From NCBI GenBank assembly GCA_016800925.1, contig JABCPU010000035.1:1-64000 (forward strand): a stretch of DNA of 64,000 nt. The letters are read 5' to 3'. Below are positions 1 through 10,899 of the stretch, one piece after another. The position numbers and the translations under genes were made by a program. The DNA is from Suillus spraguei (lineage: Eukaryota; Basidiomycota; Agaricomycetes; Boletales; Suillaceae). How positions within the stretch are numbered: position 1 is the first letter of the stretch; each line of letters starts with the position of its first letter. The notes beneath the pieces were generated by a model, which had not been told where the DNA came from, ran no database searches, and saw only the letters and a program-made list of their open reading frames with translations.

Positions 1-370
1 AAATATCCTCGTTGATGATGATGGCCGGGAGGAATATTATTCCCAATGACAGCGGGTGGGCCCATGCAAAGAATATGTAGAGTGGGCCGATGTACATGAA
101 TATCCAGTAGACGGATGGGCCAAGGTAGTTGGATATCATGTAGATGGGTGTATCAAGGTAGATGTGTATCAAATAGACAGGTATGTGAAGGGTACTTTTT
201 ATCACATACATGGGTGGGCCAGACACATATTAAATTAGACGGGTATTAGACGGGTGGGGCGAGAGTGTTATATAAATATTTATTAGATGGGTGGGCTGAG
301 GGTGTTGTACAGTATATTATTATTAGACAGGTGGGCCAAGGGTGGTATAAAATATATACGGGTGGGCTCA
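1..370. repeat. GGGTGGGCC-type minisatellite array
   Basis: Irregular tandem units of roughly 25-40 bp carry a GGGTGGGCC or GACGGGTGGGCC core separated by AT-rich spacers. The open frames across it are simple translations of the repeat, so I call no gene. The reverse-complement version (GGCCCACCCGTC) forms the array at 24,069-24,560, so this is a dispersed satellite family. The array continues off the left edge of the window. Confidence 0.8.
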
Positions 371-454
371 TGTGTAAGATAATTGTAGGCAATGACAGAG
401 CTGAGGGAGTTGCATATCATCCAAATCAGAGGAGGTAATAAATCACAGTTACTG

Positions 455-1170
455 AGTTCCTGGAGCAGCAGTGCTGTCTTTGACATGGCCTTTTATGGCG
501 CTTAGGTTGTCTTGTAGAATGTGGAAACCAGGGTGCGAGGCTTGTGTTGCCCTAACAAGGCACCAAGCTCCGACCCCGAGAAATCAGATGAAGCAATACC
601 AAGTTCCGAATTCCAAGACCCGGGTCTCGACACATAATTCAGTCAATATGAGACACCCAGTTCCGACCCCCGAAATTCAAGTGAAGCATACCAAGTTCCG
701 GGAGCAGCAGTGATCTCTTGAAATGGCCTTTATGGCGCTTAGGTTATCTTGTAGAATGTGGAAAGCAGGGTGCGAGGCTTGTGTTGCCCTACAAGGCACC
801 AAGCTCCGACCCCCGAAAATCAGATGAAGCATACCAAGTTCCGAATTCCAAAGACCCGGGTCTCGAACACATAATTCAGTCAATATGAGACACCCATTCC
901 GACCCCCGAAATTCAAGTGAAGCATACCAAGTTCCGGGAGCAGCAAGTGATCTCTTGAAATGGCCTTTATGGCGCTTAGGTTATCTTGTAGAATGTGGAA
1001 AGCAGGGTGCGAGGCTTGTGTGCCCTACAAGACACCCAGTTACGACCCCCGAAAATCAGATGAACATACCAAGCTCCGAGTTCTGAGATCTGGGTCGACA
1101 CATATTCATCAGTCAATACGAGACACCCAGTTCCAATGTAAAAGATATCAACCTAGCTTGGGCTGTAGAT
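455..1170. repeat. Three tandem copies of a ~235-bp unit
   Basis: The motif GTTCC(T/G)GGAGCAGCA, followed by ATGGCCTTTATGGCGCTTAGG and then pairs of ACCAAGCTCCGA/ACCAAGTTCCGA motifs, recurs starting near 456, 695 and 929. The copies differ mostly by single-base insertions or deletions in short homopolymer runs. The frames over it are translations of the repeat and are not conserved between copies. The origin is unknown; it could be the end of an older transposon. Confidence 0.8.
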
Positions 1171-1682
1171 AAAACACTGCCTAAACTAGTATGTTAGTCT
1201 TGCGCTCCGTCTAGTCTGCTTCACTTGTAAGAACAAGAAGTGTTCGACCCTAAAGGGGGATGCCTATTTAGTAGGTCAAGTTCAAGTCTAACTTATTTGC
1301 GAAACAAGCATCCAAGTCAGCGGTAAGTTGCCGCGGTCACGATGATACCGCGGAATAGTGTCATGCGTCGTGGGGCTACCGCCGTCGAGATAAAGTCAGA
1401 AACAGTTGCGTCTAGTGAGTGATGTCGAGCAGTGGTCTCAGCAGTAGCGGTAAGGTTGCGAGCGGTGCAAAGAAACAGTAAGGAAGTCACGGTACTTTCA
1501 GCAGTAAAGTAGCGGAGCGTGAAAATTCAGTCAAAAGTAACAATCAAAGTCCAGCGGTATGCCGGCGGTAATGGAGAACGAGTGTGATGTATTAACGAGC
1601 GATAAGGGGACTATAAAGACTATGTCCACTACTGGGTTGATCCAGAGCTAGACAATAATCCTGACTATAGTACGTGCAATGG
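1171..1682. other. Intergenic, no recognised gene
   Basis: No open frame of coding character and no repeat shared with the rest of the window was recognised. It forms the left flank of the chromovirus insertion. The last bases before the LTR read ATGG, a possible target-site duplicate. Confidence 0.5.
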
Positions 1683-2154
1683 TGTTACAATCGTACGTGC
1701 CCCTATTCATTTTCTACCTCATTTACCTGTATATTACATAACATGACTCTGACTCATATGCTCAACGCATCTGTACTATAGTTGCCTTCCTTCTTTGGAT
1801 ACGCACTTACATTCTCCACCCTTCTTGGTCTGTGCGCACATATTGGCCTATTTAAGCACAGTGTACTTGTAGTAGATTCCCTACTTTAATCTTACTGGGT
1901 TTTACCTGGAATCTCCTTCGCTTAGGTCTCCAACCTAAGTCGTCTTGAATCGTCTCTAAGTCTAAGCACTCCTTAGCCTTAGTCTCTATTCTCGCGGATA
2001 CCTCTTAGACTTATCTTTGAGGCTGAACCCTTGATCGTACTCGGAACGCGTTCCTTGTACTTTCACCTTGTTCTCTTTTGAACATTGTAAGAACTCCCAG
2101 CAGACCGTCTGTGTCTTTTCACTGTCGCTGGTGACGCCACCCCAGTTCGTAACA
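1683..2154 (+). repeat. 5' LTR of chromovirus copy 1
   Basis: It matches 8,756-9,225 almost base for base, with a few one-base indels in C or T runs. It carries terminal TGTTAC/GTAACA inverted hexamers. A TATTTAAGC motif inside it is a plausible TATA-like element for U3 transcription. The same LTR family begins again at 57,004. Confidence 0.9.
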
Positions 2155-2351
2155 AAAGATTAAAGTCCTTTTGATCGTCGACTATCCAGTCTTCGACCCT
2201 GAACCCTGATCGCTTAGATCAGCAGACTAGCGTACGCGTACGCTGAGCAGATTGTCAAGAGAAGCCCTCTGACAGAAGAAAGCCCTAACGGACAGCAAGA
2301 CAGCGCGTGTAGGCACCGAGAAAGTATAACTCACCAGAAGAATCATCAACC

Positions 2352-3163
2352 ATGTCGACCAAAGAATTCGAATACAAGATCGGTCAACCGATTGGTTTTG
2401 ATGGAGATCGTGATAACTCTCGCGAGTTTATCCAGTCGTGCAATCTGCACTTTGACATCAATGAAAAGCTTTACACCACCGACAAGCAGAAGATCATCTA
2501 CATAACATCCTTCATGACCGAAAAGAATGCCAAGTCATGGAAGGAACAATTCCTTGAACACGCCCAATCTACCGACACTTCGGGACAAAAAGTTGGTTAT
2601 GGGACGATGGTGGATTTTATGAAGAGCTTCAAAGAAGCATTCGAACCAGTGGATACCAGGATGACCGCGCTTACACGCCTTAGAGATCTCAACAAGGAAC
2701 TGGAGATCTTCATACCTATGTTGCCGACTTTGAGGCACTTGCAGCCAAGGCTCATATCACCGATAACGCGACGAAGATCCAGTTCTTCCAAGATGGTCTT
2801 AATTGGGGTATCCTTACAAAGCTTTTCAATACGGGAGATGTCTCCGAGATATTCAGAGATGTTGTGTTGCAATGCGTTGCTATTGACAACGCCCATCATC
2901 GGCTTAATGCCATGAGGACACGTCATGTTCCACAACAGAAGAAGAAGAACTACGGGAATGCACGGTATATTCCGAACCGTGATTCCAACGCAATGGTCGT
3001 AGATCGAATCTCCGACATGGAAAGATCCGAATGCATGAAGAAAGGGCAATGCTTCGGATGCAGAAAGACAGGACATCGCATCCATAATGTCCTGACAGAA
3101 AGAAGAAGACCCCGCTCCGACAAACCGAAGTCAAAGGAGAAGAAGAAGATGAAGAAACCGTGA
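2352..3163 (+). pseudogene. Gag of chromovirus copy 1 (frameshifted)
   Basis: The ATG at 2352 opens a capsid-like protein, recognised by direct comparison with the gag of copy 2 at 63,289. The frame is lost near 2700: copy 2 stays open through the segment LRDLKQGSGDLHTYIANF, while this copy shifts. Downstream, in another frame (2864-3163), the nucleocapsid end holds a zinc knuckle CFGCRKTGHRIHNV, in which the expected last Cys is Val. Gag would package the element RNA; as it stands this copy cannot make a complete protein. Confidence 0.85.
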
Positions 3164-3299
3164 GACGGATTGTGAGGATTTTTGATTGGAGAAACAAAGA
3201 CTCGACGTATGTTTCTCCCAATGTAATACTAAGACTTGTACGCGCTGTAGGTGAAAGAAAAGAACTTCGTGTCCCATCACCCTCCACTCGCGTACTCGT

Positions 3300-6200
3300 T
3301 TGAAATCCGTCGACACCACCGCTGTTATCGATTCAGGAGCAGCAGGAACATTCATCTCAGAAGAGTTTGTGAAACTCCATCAAATCACACGACGAAAACT
3401 CAAAGAACCATTTCGAGTTACAACGGCAGATGGAACCCTCATAAAAGGAGGACCAATCACGCATTACTGCCTTCTAGTGGTCAAGATTGACGATCGAACC
3501 ATGTATGGAAAATTCAATATCACCAAACTAGGAAGAAGAGATCAAATCCTCCTTGGAATTCCTTGGTTACGAGCAATGAACCCAATTATAGATTGGGCTG
3601 CTGAAACGCTTGTCCTTTCACGGACAGAGAAATCAGATGAAATCGAAATCGATATGGATAAGACCGAAGAAGAACGGGTTGCCCCGACTTTCAACATCAT
3701 ACTAGATGGCAACATTCCCGTCTTCCGAAACCATTCATCGCTCTCCTATGATGTTCCGAAGACCAGAACCAGAAGTACGAATGCCACGTACTATAGAACC
3801 ACTCCACGTGTACAACTGCCGCGAGCAGTGTCACCAATTCCTCGCGCAGAAAAGCGCAAGAATGAATCGAACCCGAGCATCGGGCCGGACAAGAACCTAT
3901 TGAGCAACGGCCAATAGAAGAACAGAAGCAGGAAAAGGAAACCGGAAGAAGAACTCCCAGGGCGAAACACCAACGTACCGAAACTATCCAAGTTCTTCGT
4001 TCCCCCGAAAACTCTTTCAGCTTCATTGAAGAAATCCCGATAAAGAAGAACCCGTGCCCTCGTTGATCCCAACCGAGGATGATGACCAATTCGACACCAT
4101 GACGACGTCTGGCATGCACCAGAAGTACGCGAAATTTCCTCTTATGAACTAGGAGATGGAGAATTTCTTGTGGAATATGATACCGAGGGATTAGCATGAG
4201 GATCATAGAAGAAGTATCCATGGATACACCCTTGACACGTGATGGAACTTCTCAACTTGAACAATCCTCCCTACTCCAATTCCACTCCTCCTCCGAAATA
4301 TAGTAACAAAGCTCAGGAATTCGCTACGGACGAGAAGGAAAAGAAAAAGAAATCCTTCGAAGAATTGGTCCCGGATTATTTGCACGACTTCGCAGACGTC
4401 TTTGCTAAAGACGGATTGAACAAACTACCCCCCGAACGCCCTGGTATCGATCATCGGATCGACACCAAACCCGGTTTTATCCCTCGCACGTCTAAGGTTA
4501 CCCGCTATCGGAAAAAGAACGCGCTGCTGTCAAAACGTTTATCGATGAAAACGTTGCGAAAGGCTTTATCTCGGAATCGAAGTCACCTCAAGCTAGTGGC
4601 TTCTTCTTTGTGGGAAAGAAGAGTGGAGAACTGCGTCCCTGTCAAGATTATCGCTACATCAATGATTGGACAGTCAAGAACGCATATCCGCTCCCACTCC
4701 CTATTTCCCTTGTCGCACGTCTTCATAACGCACAGTTCTTTACGAAAATGGATATCCGGTCCGGTTATAACAACATTCGCATCCATCCTGACGATAGGTG
4801 GAAAGCTGCTTTTACCACGGAATTTGGCCTCTTTGAACCGAACGTCATGTTCTTCGGCCTCTGCAATTCCCCAGCAACTTTTCAAGCATACATGAATCGC
4901 ACCTTTCAACAAGAAATCAATGAAGGATGGATGGTTATCTATATGGACGATATCCTGATTTTCTCTACGACAATGGCAGAACACCGTGAACGGACCAGAC
5001 GAGTTTTGATGAAAATACGAAAAGAACACCTGTTCTTGAAACCGGAGAAATGCACCTTCGATGCAGAAGAAGTGGAATACCTCGGAATGATAATTCGCCC
5101 CGGACAAGTTGCTATGGACACCGCCAAGACCAAGGGAATCTCCGAATGGCCAATCCCGAAATCTGTAAAAGATGTTCGGTCATTCCTCGGTTTTTGCAAC
5201 TTCTACCGCACGTTCATTTCCACTATTCTGACATCGCCAGACCCCTTATCGATTTGACAAAGAAAGATAAGGCCTTTGAATGGTCAACCGAATGTATGGA
5301 CACCTTCGAAGAATTGAAACGACGCTTTACTTCCCAACCGGTACTCCGTAACCCTGATCCTTCCCGACAATTTGCCATTGCTACCGACGCTTCGCTTGTA
5401 GCAACTGGCGGAGTTCTCCTGCAGACTGATGAGAATGGTGTTTATCACCCTTGTGCATACCTCTCACAGTCTTTGAACCCCGCAGAACGCAATTACCAGA
5501 TCTTTGATCGGGAACTCCTTGCCGTGATCCGGGCATTGAACGAATGGCGTCATTATCTCGAAGGAAACCCACACCCGTCCTGGTATTCACCGACCATAAG
5601 AACCTTCTGTACTTTAGAAGTGCACAGAAGCTTACCCGTCGCCAAGCACGTTGGCAATTGATTTTGTCTATTTACGACATCGAACTGCATCACGTTGCAG
5701 GTACTAAATTAGCAGTACCTGATGCACTATCCCGCCGGCCTGACTATGACTCCGGCAAAGACGATAACGAGGACCAGACCCTCCTCCCTGACGCTCTATT
5801 CGTTCGTCTTATTGACACTGACTTGAAGGATGTGCTATCATCCTCTGACCCCCTCGACGACCCTGTCTTCAAAACGGCATCTGATGCCCTTGATGGCGTG
5901 TGCCTCCTCCTATGAAATCGGCACTCTCTGATTGGAAGATTGAGGAGAACGTCCTCTATTTTAAGAATCGCGCTTATATTCCACCGGCGCATCGCTCCGA
6001 TATCCTGAAAAGGTATCATGATCATCCTACCGCGGGACACCCCGGTAGATTCAAAACTGAAGAACTCGTCAAACGGAAGCTTGGTGGCCTGCAATGGGCT
6101 CTTATATTCGGAAATACGTTGAGGGTTGCGCCCTTTGTCAGCAAATGAAAGCGGATACTCATCCCGTTCGACCTCCGCTCGCGCCTATTCCTTCTCGGCT

Positions 6201-7255
6201 GTTCGCCCGTTCTCCCAGGTCTCCGTTGATCTTATCACTGACCTCCCCGTCTCTGGAGGCTTTGACAGTATCATGGTCGTGGTAGACCATGGCCTTACGA
6301 AGGGGGTAATTATTATCCCTTGTTTGAAAACTATCACGTCAGAAGGTGTGGCCAAGCTATTTTTAAAACATGTTTACCGACGATTTGGACTCCATGACAA
6401 AGTTATCTCGGATCGAGGACCGCAATTCCTATCTCGCTTCTCAAAGGAACTTGCCCGACTTCTCGACTACGTCATCGCTCCATCCACGGCTTACCACCCG
6501 CAGACTGATGGTCAAACGGAAAGGCTCAATCAAGAACTTGAAACATACCTTCGCATTTATTGCCGTAACAACCCTGAAGATTGGGTAGAACATCTACCAA
6601 TCGCTGAATTCGTTCACAATCACCGAAAACACGATGCACGTAACGCATCACCCTTCTATTTGATGATGGGATACGAACCACGTGCCATTCCCCACCTTAT
6701 TCCCGATTCATCAGTCCCCGCAGCAGAAGATCGAGTACGATCTCTGCAGAAGATAAGAGAAGAAGCAATCGCTTGTCATAACATCGCAATGCAAACAATG
6801 GCCGAACGATCCCGAGGAGATAAGTACACTCCATGGAAGATCGGAGATAAGGTTTGGTTATCTGCCGCCAATCTTAGACTAAGCTCCCATCAAAGAAGCT
6901 CGCTCCGAAACGATACGGACCCTTTCCCGATCATCGATGTCTTATCTCCCATCACGTTCACGCTCCAGCTCCCACCGCAGTGGAAGATTCACCCCACGTT
7001 CCATGCTTCTGTCTTATCATCCTATAGCGAAACAGACGTACACGGACCGAATTTCCCTGAACCACCCCCTGACATCATCGAAGAAGAAGAAGAATATGAA
7101 ATGAAGCGATCCTTTCTCACAAAGGAACCGGCAATCGCCGACGTTATCTTGTTTCTGGAAAGGATACTCATCGGGAGATAACGAATGGCTCCCAGAAAAG
7201 AATTGAAGAACTCCGCTCGAATCTAAATGCTTATAAGAAGCAACACGCCCTCTGA
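3300..7255 (+). pseudogene. Pol of chromovirus copy 1: PR-RT-RNaseH-IN-chromodomain
   Basis: Domains are read in order through several frames. Aspartic protease has VIDSGAAGTFIS (about 3325). Reverse transcriptase has the catalytic YMDDIL near 4940 and FLGFCNFYR near 5190. RNase H includes [11 protein letters not shown] (about 5385) and a second segment with [10 protein letters not shown] (about 5585). Integrase has an HHCC-type zinc segment ending CALCQQMK (about 6130) and catalytic positions in [16 protein letters not shown] and TERLNQE. The C-terminus at about 7,155-7,255 reads WKGYSSGDNEWLPEK, a chromodomain. At least five frame changes (near 3900, 4540, 5230, 5570 and 5900-6100) break it. 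The chromodomain would direct integration to modified chromatin in an active relative. Confidence 0.9.
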
Positions 7256-7286
7256 TTATTCCCCAGTCAATCAACCGCATTAGCAC

Positions 7287-8618
7287 TTGATCAACTACCA
7301 CAATTCGAAATGTCTTTCCCCACTGCCTACATTCCCCCGTCACGTTGCCACCAATGACTCCGACTCTGAAGCAGAACAATACGGAACCCTTACCCAGAAA
7401 TCGATAACCAATCCTATATCGAAGCCGCCATCCTCTGTGAGGGACATGCCCTCGAAATCGACAGAATTCTCACCGAAAGAGGTGCCTTCCCGCTCGACTC
7501 ATCGTTAACATCATCCGCACGCAGCCCTTATCGAAGCCACCGCAAAGAAACACAGAATCACACTCCGTCACCGTTTCATTCATCTCAAAAACGCATTCGT
7601 GCTTACGCTATGCTGTTGCTTCCCGATTCTTTTAAGAATGATGTTGAAGAAGCTATTCACATCATTGCCGAACGTCGAGCAGGCGTTGCTCGACCTCCCT
7701 CTCCGCAAAGAGATACGCCACTTCCTGTCCAGCACCCGCTTCTTCGCGCATCTATTCTAATCTTGATGCCTTTACTGGCCTATACACTGCTGTGCAAGAA
7801 ATTGGGCAACTCACCAACACAGTTGTCGAACCATCCAGCAATCAGTCGCTGAACCAGAGCGGCCAGAAATCTAGTAGAAGAAGCCATCGCTGATTACAAC
7901 AAACGCAAGATGACCTTGCGTCCCCCAGAACACCATCTCCATAGAACAATCAGCTCATCACCCCCGTTACGCATCCATGACCATCCAGCATGGCTATATG
8001 AACCTTGCACAGAGGAACAGTGTGAGGCCGCTAAACTATTAGGTATCTCCGCCACTGAGTTGGTAACACTCGGTCCTCGACTTCGCGACCTTCATATCCA
8101 TCCTCCTATGACTATCCCATCATCATTCGGTCCGATGGATCCTGTCTCCCGTCTTAGTAAAAGATTTGGCATAACTTCTCATCTCCTCCAACGAACTTCT
8201 TGCGGTGCTGAACGAGCAGTTACCCCGACCTCCCTGAATCGGCATACACGTTATCCCCGCCAACAGCGCAGCTTAAGCGAGCAACACCCTTGCTTAAAAC
8301 GTATGAGAAGAAAAGGGAAGAAGCGCGCAGATCCACTAGTCCCACACCCATCATTCCCCATCTCCCTTACGCAAGTTCATTCCAACCCTGATGAAAATGA
8401 AATGCCGTCTGTGGATTGCTGGACATCGTCAAAAGAATTGTGCGGAATATCAGTGCAAGGTTTGCAGATATTGGTCGCCTACTCATTTCCTCTATGGCCC
8501 ACCGAGTTGGACCTCCCCCTTCGAGTTAACTTGGAAGACGAAGGATTCTATGACGCACTTCATCTTGGGAGAACAACTTGACGATGAACGTATTCACAGA
8601 GAAAAGAAGGGATTCTAA
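7287..8618 (+). pseudogene. Extra ORF between pol and the 3' LTR
   Basis: About 1.3 kb between the chromodomain and the polypurine tract carries fragments in more than one frame (7287-7508, 7610-7852, 7910-8581, 8391-8618), suggesting one former protein of about 400 residues broken by indels. Near its end a Cys/His-rich segment reads GHRQKNCAEYQCKVCRYW, followed by SPTHFLYG, which resembles a zinc-binding module of the kind seen in extra ORFs of fungal gypsy elements. There is no envelope-like signal peptide or membrane segment. Function unknown. Confidence 0.55.
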
Positions 8619-8743
8619 GCGCGCGCTGGTCTTGAAGAAGCCAAGTATATGATGAGTGGATCTTTGCTGATGAAGACTACGAGTTTAGCGATGATCCCAT
8701 TTACTATGCGAACAAGATGAGTAAAGTCGGTGACTTTACGTGT

Positions 8744-8755
8744 AAAAGGGGGTAA
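8744..8755 (+). other. Polypurine tract
   Basis: AAAAGGGGGTAA lies immediately upstream of the 3' LTR, the expected site for priming plus-strand DNA synthesis. Confidence 0.75.
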
Positions 8756-9225
8756 TGTTACAATCGTACGTGCCCCTATTCATTTTCTACTCATTTACCT
8801 TGTATATTACATAACATGACTCTGACTCATATGCTCAACGCATCTGTACTATAGTTGCCTTCCTTCTTTGGATACGCACTTACATTCTCACGTCTTCTTG
8901 GTCTGTGCGCACATATTGGCCTATTTAAGCACAGTGTACTTGTAGTAGATTCCTACTTTAATCTTACTGGGTTTTACCTGGAATCTCCTTCGCTTAGGTC
9001 TCCAACCTAAGTCGTCTTGAATCGTCTCTAAGTCTAAGCACTCCTTAGCTTAGTCTCTATTCTCGCGGATACCTCTTAGACTTGTCTTTGAGGCTGAACC
9101 CTTGATCGTACTCGGAACGCGTTCCTTGTACTTTCACCTTGTCCTCTTTTGGACATTGTAAGAACTCCCAGCAGACCGTCTGTGTCTTTTCACTGTCGCT
9201 GGTGACGCCACCCCAGTTCGTAACA
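8756..9225 (+). repeat. 3' LTR of chromovirus copy 1
   Basis: It begins TGTTAC right after the polypurine tract and ends GTAACA. Differences from the 5' LTR are mostly one-base length changes in short homopolymers. Confidence 0.9.
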
Positions 9226-9935
9226 TGGTGTAAAATCAGGTGTTTTATCATGTGGGTACGCGGTGCTTATATCCTAATTCATATGTACTCAGAATACTCT
9301 AGGCGAGATCAGTAGCGCTGGAGTGTAGTAACCGCCGTAAGTAAACATAGCACGAGGCGCTGCGGCACGAGGCAACATGTAATAACACTTGCCGTGGAAT
9401 CAGTGATAATGAACAGGAAACAAACTACGCACCAAATGGAGCTATGCGGATGTGGCAAGGACATGGAAGGACATCAGTTCATGGAACGTGGTGCGGCAGT
9501 CGGTATGGTGTGCGGTAAGTGTGGATGCCGCCGGTACTGCTAAAGGGGTAAGAAGGCCATGGACTAGTGGTAACTCCTGTAGACGTGAGACACATGTTGA
9601 GTGCTGAACCCCGCACCGTCGCACAGATATCTATTTCGTCTCGAACCTTGAGTGCTGAACCCCAAACCATGAAATCCGGTAGTCCACAATTTTGGGGTTC
9701 GGGGTTCGGTACCTAAGATTCGTGACTCGCCACTCAGAAATATGTGAGGCAATCTTGCCATTCGGAAGTCGAGTCCCATGAATTGAGTCCCAAACTCTGA
9801 GTACTCGGCACTCGGGCATTCGCCACTCAGCATTTGGGATTTAGGACTCTACATCCGGAACAAAATATTCAGGAGTCAAGACAATCATTTGGACAGAATA
9901 TAATATTTCACATCATGTATGAAATGAAGACCTTC
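9226..9935. other. Left flank of KDZ island with CCGAACCCC-type repeat
   Basis: No gene seen. Between about 9,600 and 9,840 are short units built from GTGCTGAACCCC, AATCCGGTAGTCCACAATTT and GGGGTTCGG, the same family as the large array at 20,430-22,320 on the other side of the KDZ genes. They could be subterminal repeats of the transposon or an unrelated minisatellite. Confidence 0.6.
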
Positions 9936-10735
9936 CTATTCTAAACACAGTGAAGAGGACTCCACTCCGCCTCTCTTCAATCTCTGTAGCATGTCAGTGT
10001 ACATCTTCACCTCTGCCATCTTCTCATGGATACCCTCATCTTGCTCCTCCATCAATGCTACCAGGCATGCTTGAATCATCTTAAGTCCCATCACTGATGG
10101 GCCTGATGAGTCATTTACCTCCTCAGGAAGAACCAAGCCATCATCCTCAACTCCATTTTCCATCCAATGCTGGTAGTGAGCGACACACGACCTCATGATT
10201 TGACCCCATTGCCATGGTTCATTCGGAATTTCAGTGTGTCCCATCCACCATAGAGTATCATAGCTGGGAATAATCCGGGATGGATGTCCCGGAGTTGTGA
10301 CATCATCAAACTGACATAGGTGGGATGGAAAGATGTTGTCTGGAACAGTGTTCCAGGTAGCATGGGATACAATGTCAGGATATGAGCGACCGGCTTGGAA
10401 CAATAGAAACAATGTTCCTTGCAGCTGAGTACTGCAGGAGTGGAGTAACAAATGTCTGTTGGAAATCTCAGCATTGCCCACCAAAGTCAGCTGGTCATCT
10501 GGTCATCAGTGACTTACATTGATCTCCCATTGCAGCCCAGCTTTAAAGTACATGATCGGGCAGAAGAGGGAGGGTTGTTAGCAGCCTCCATCTGATATTG
10601 AGAGATACATGCGGCATGCGATGAGCCATATTCAAAGTACAAGAAATATCTTGAAGGTTCAGCTTCATGGGTTGCCAGTGATGTCCAGTATTTGGAGTAC
10701 CAGATGTGGATGCAGGAGTTTCAGGCATGGCTAAT
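9936..10735 (-). CDS. Hypothetical protein downstream of the KDZ transposase
   Basis: The main open segment is 9936-10484 on the minus strand (about 180 residues), with a possible upstream exon near 10,543-10,728 that starts MPETPAST. The C-terminal half is helical and charged (ALMEEQDEGIHEKMAEVK). No domain is recognised. It follows the transposase on the same strand, so it may be cargo of the same element. Exon boundaries are not resolved and the gene may be broken. Confidence 0.4.
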
Positions 10736-10899
10736 GCAAGAGTGGTGACACTGGCAATGAAAGCTGACAGATGGTGAAGAGGTGATGATATGAGTCACTG
10801 ATGGATGGATAAGAAATTCAAACTCCGACATGGGCTGACCCGGACAATTCCAGGGACTCAATGTTTGGGTGTCAAATATGTGTTTCATCAGCAAAAACA

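Larger units (their letters stand above)
1683..9225 (+). mobile_element. Ty3/gypsy chromovirus, full length but frame-disrupted
   Basis: The element has two LTRs of about 470 bp that start TGTTAC and end GTAACA. Between them, in order, lie gag, aspartic protease, reverse transcriptase, RNase H, integrase, a chromodomain and an extra ORF, followed by a polypurine tract. This order and the chromodomain define a chromovirus. A candidate 4-bp target duplication (ATGG) flanks it if the right LTR is taken to end at GTAAC. The LTRs look almost identical, which suggests recent insertion, yet the coding region contains many frame breaks. A second copy starts at 57,004. Confidence 0.93.

Noticed and set aside
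56..238. Short open frame in the first minisatellite
   Set aside because: Repeat-encoded, with unit-to-unit variation that ignores codon positions.
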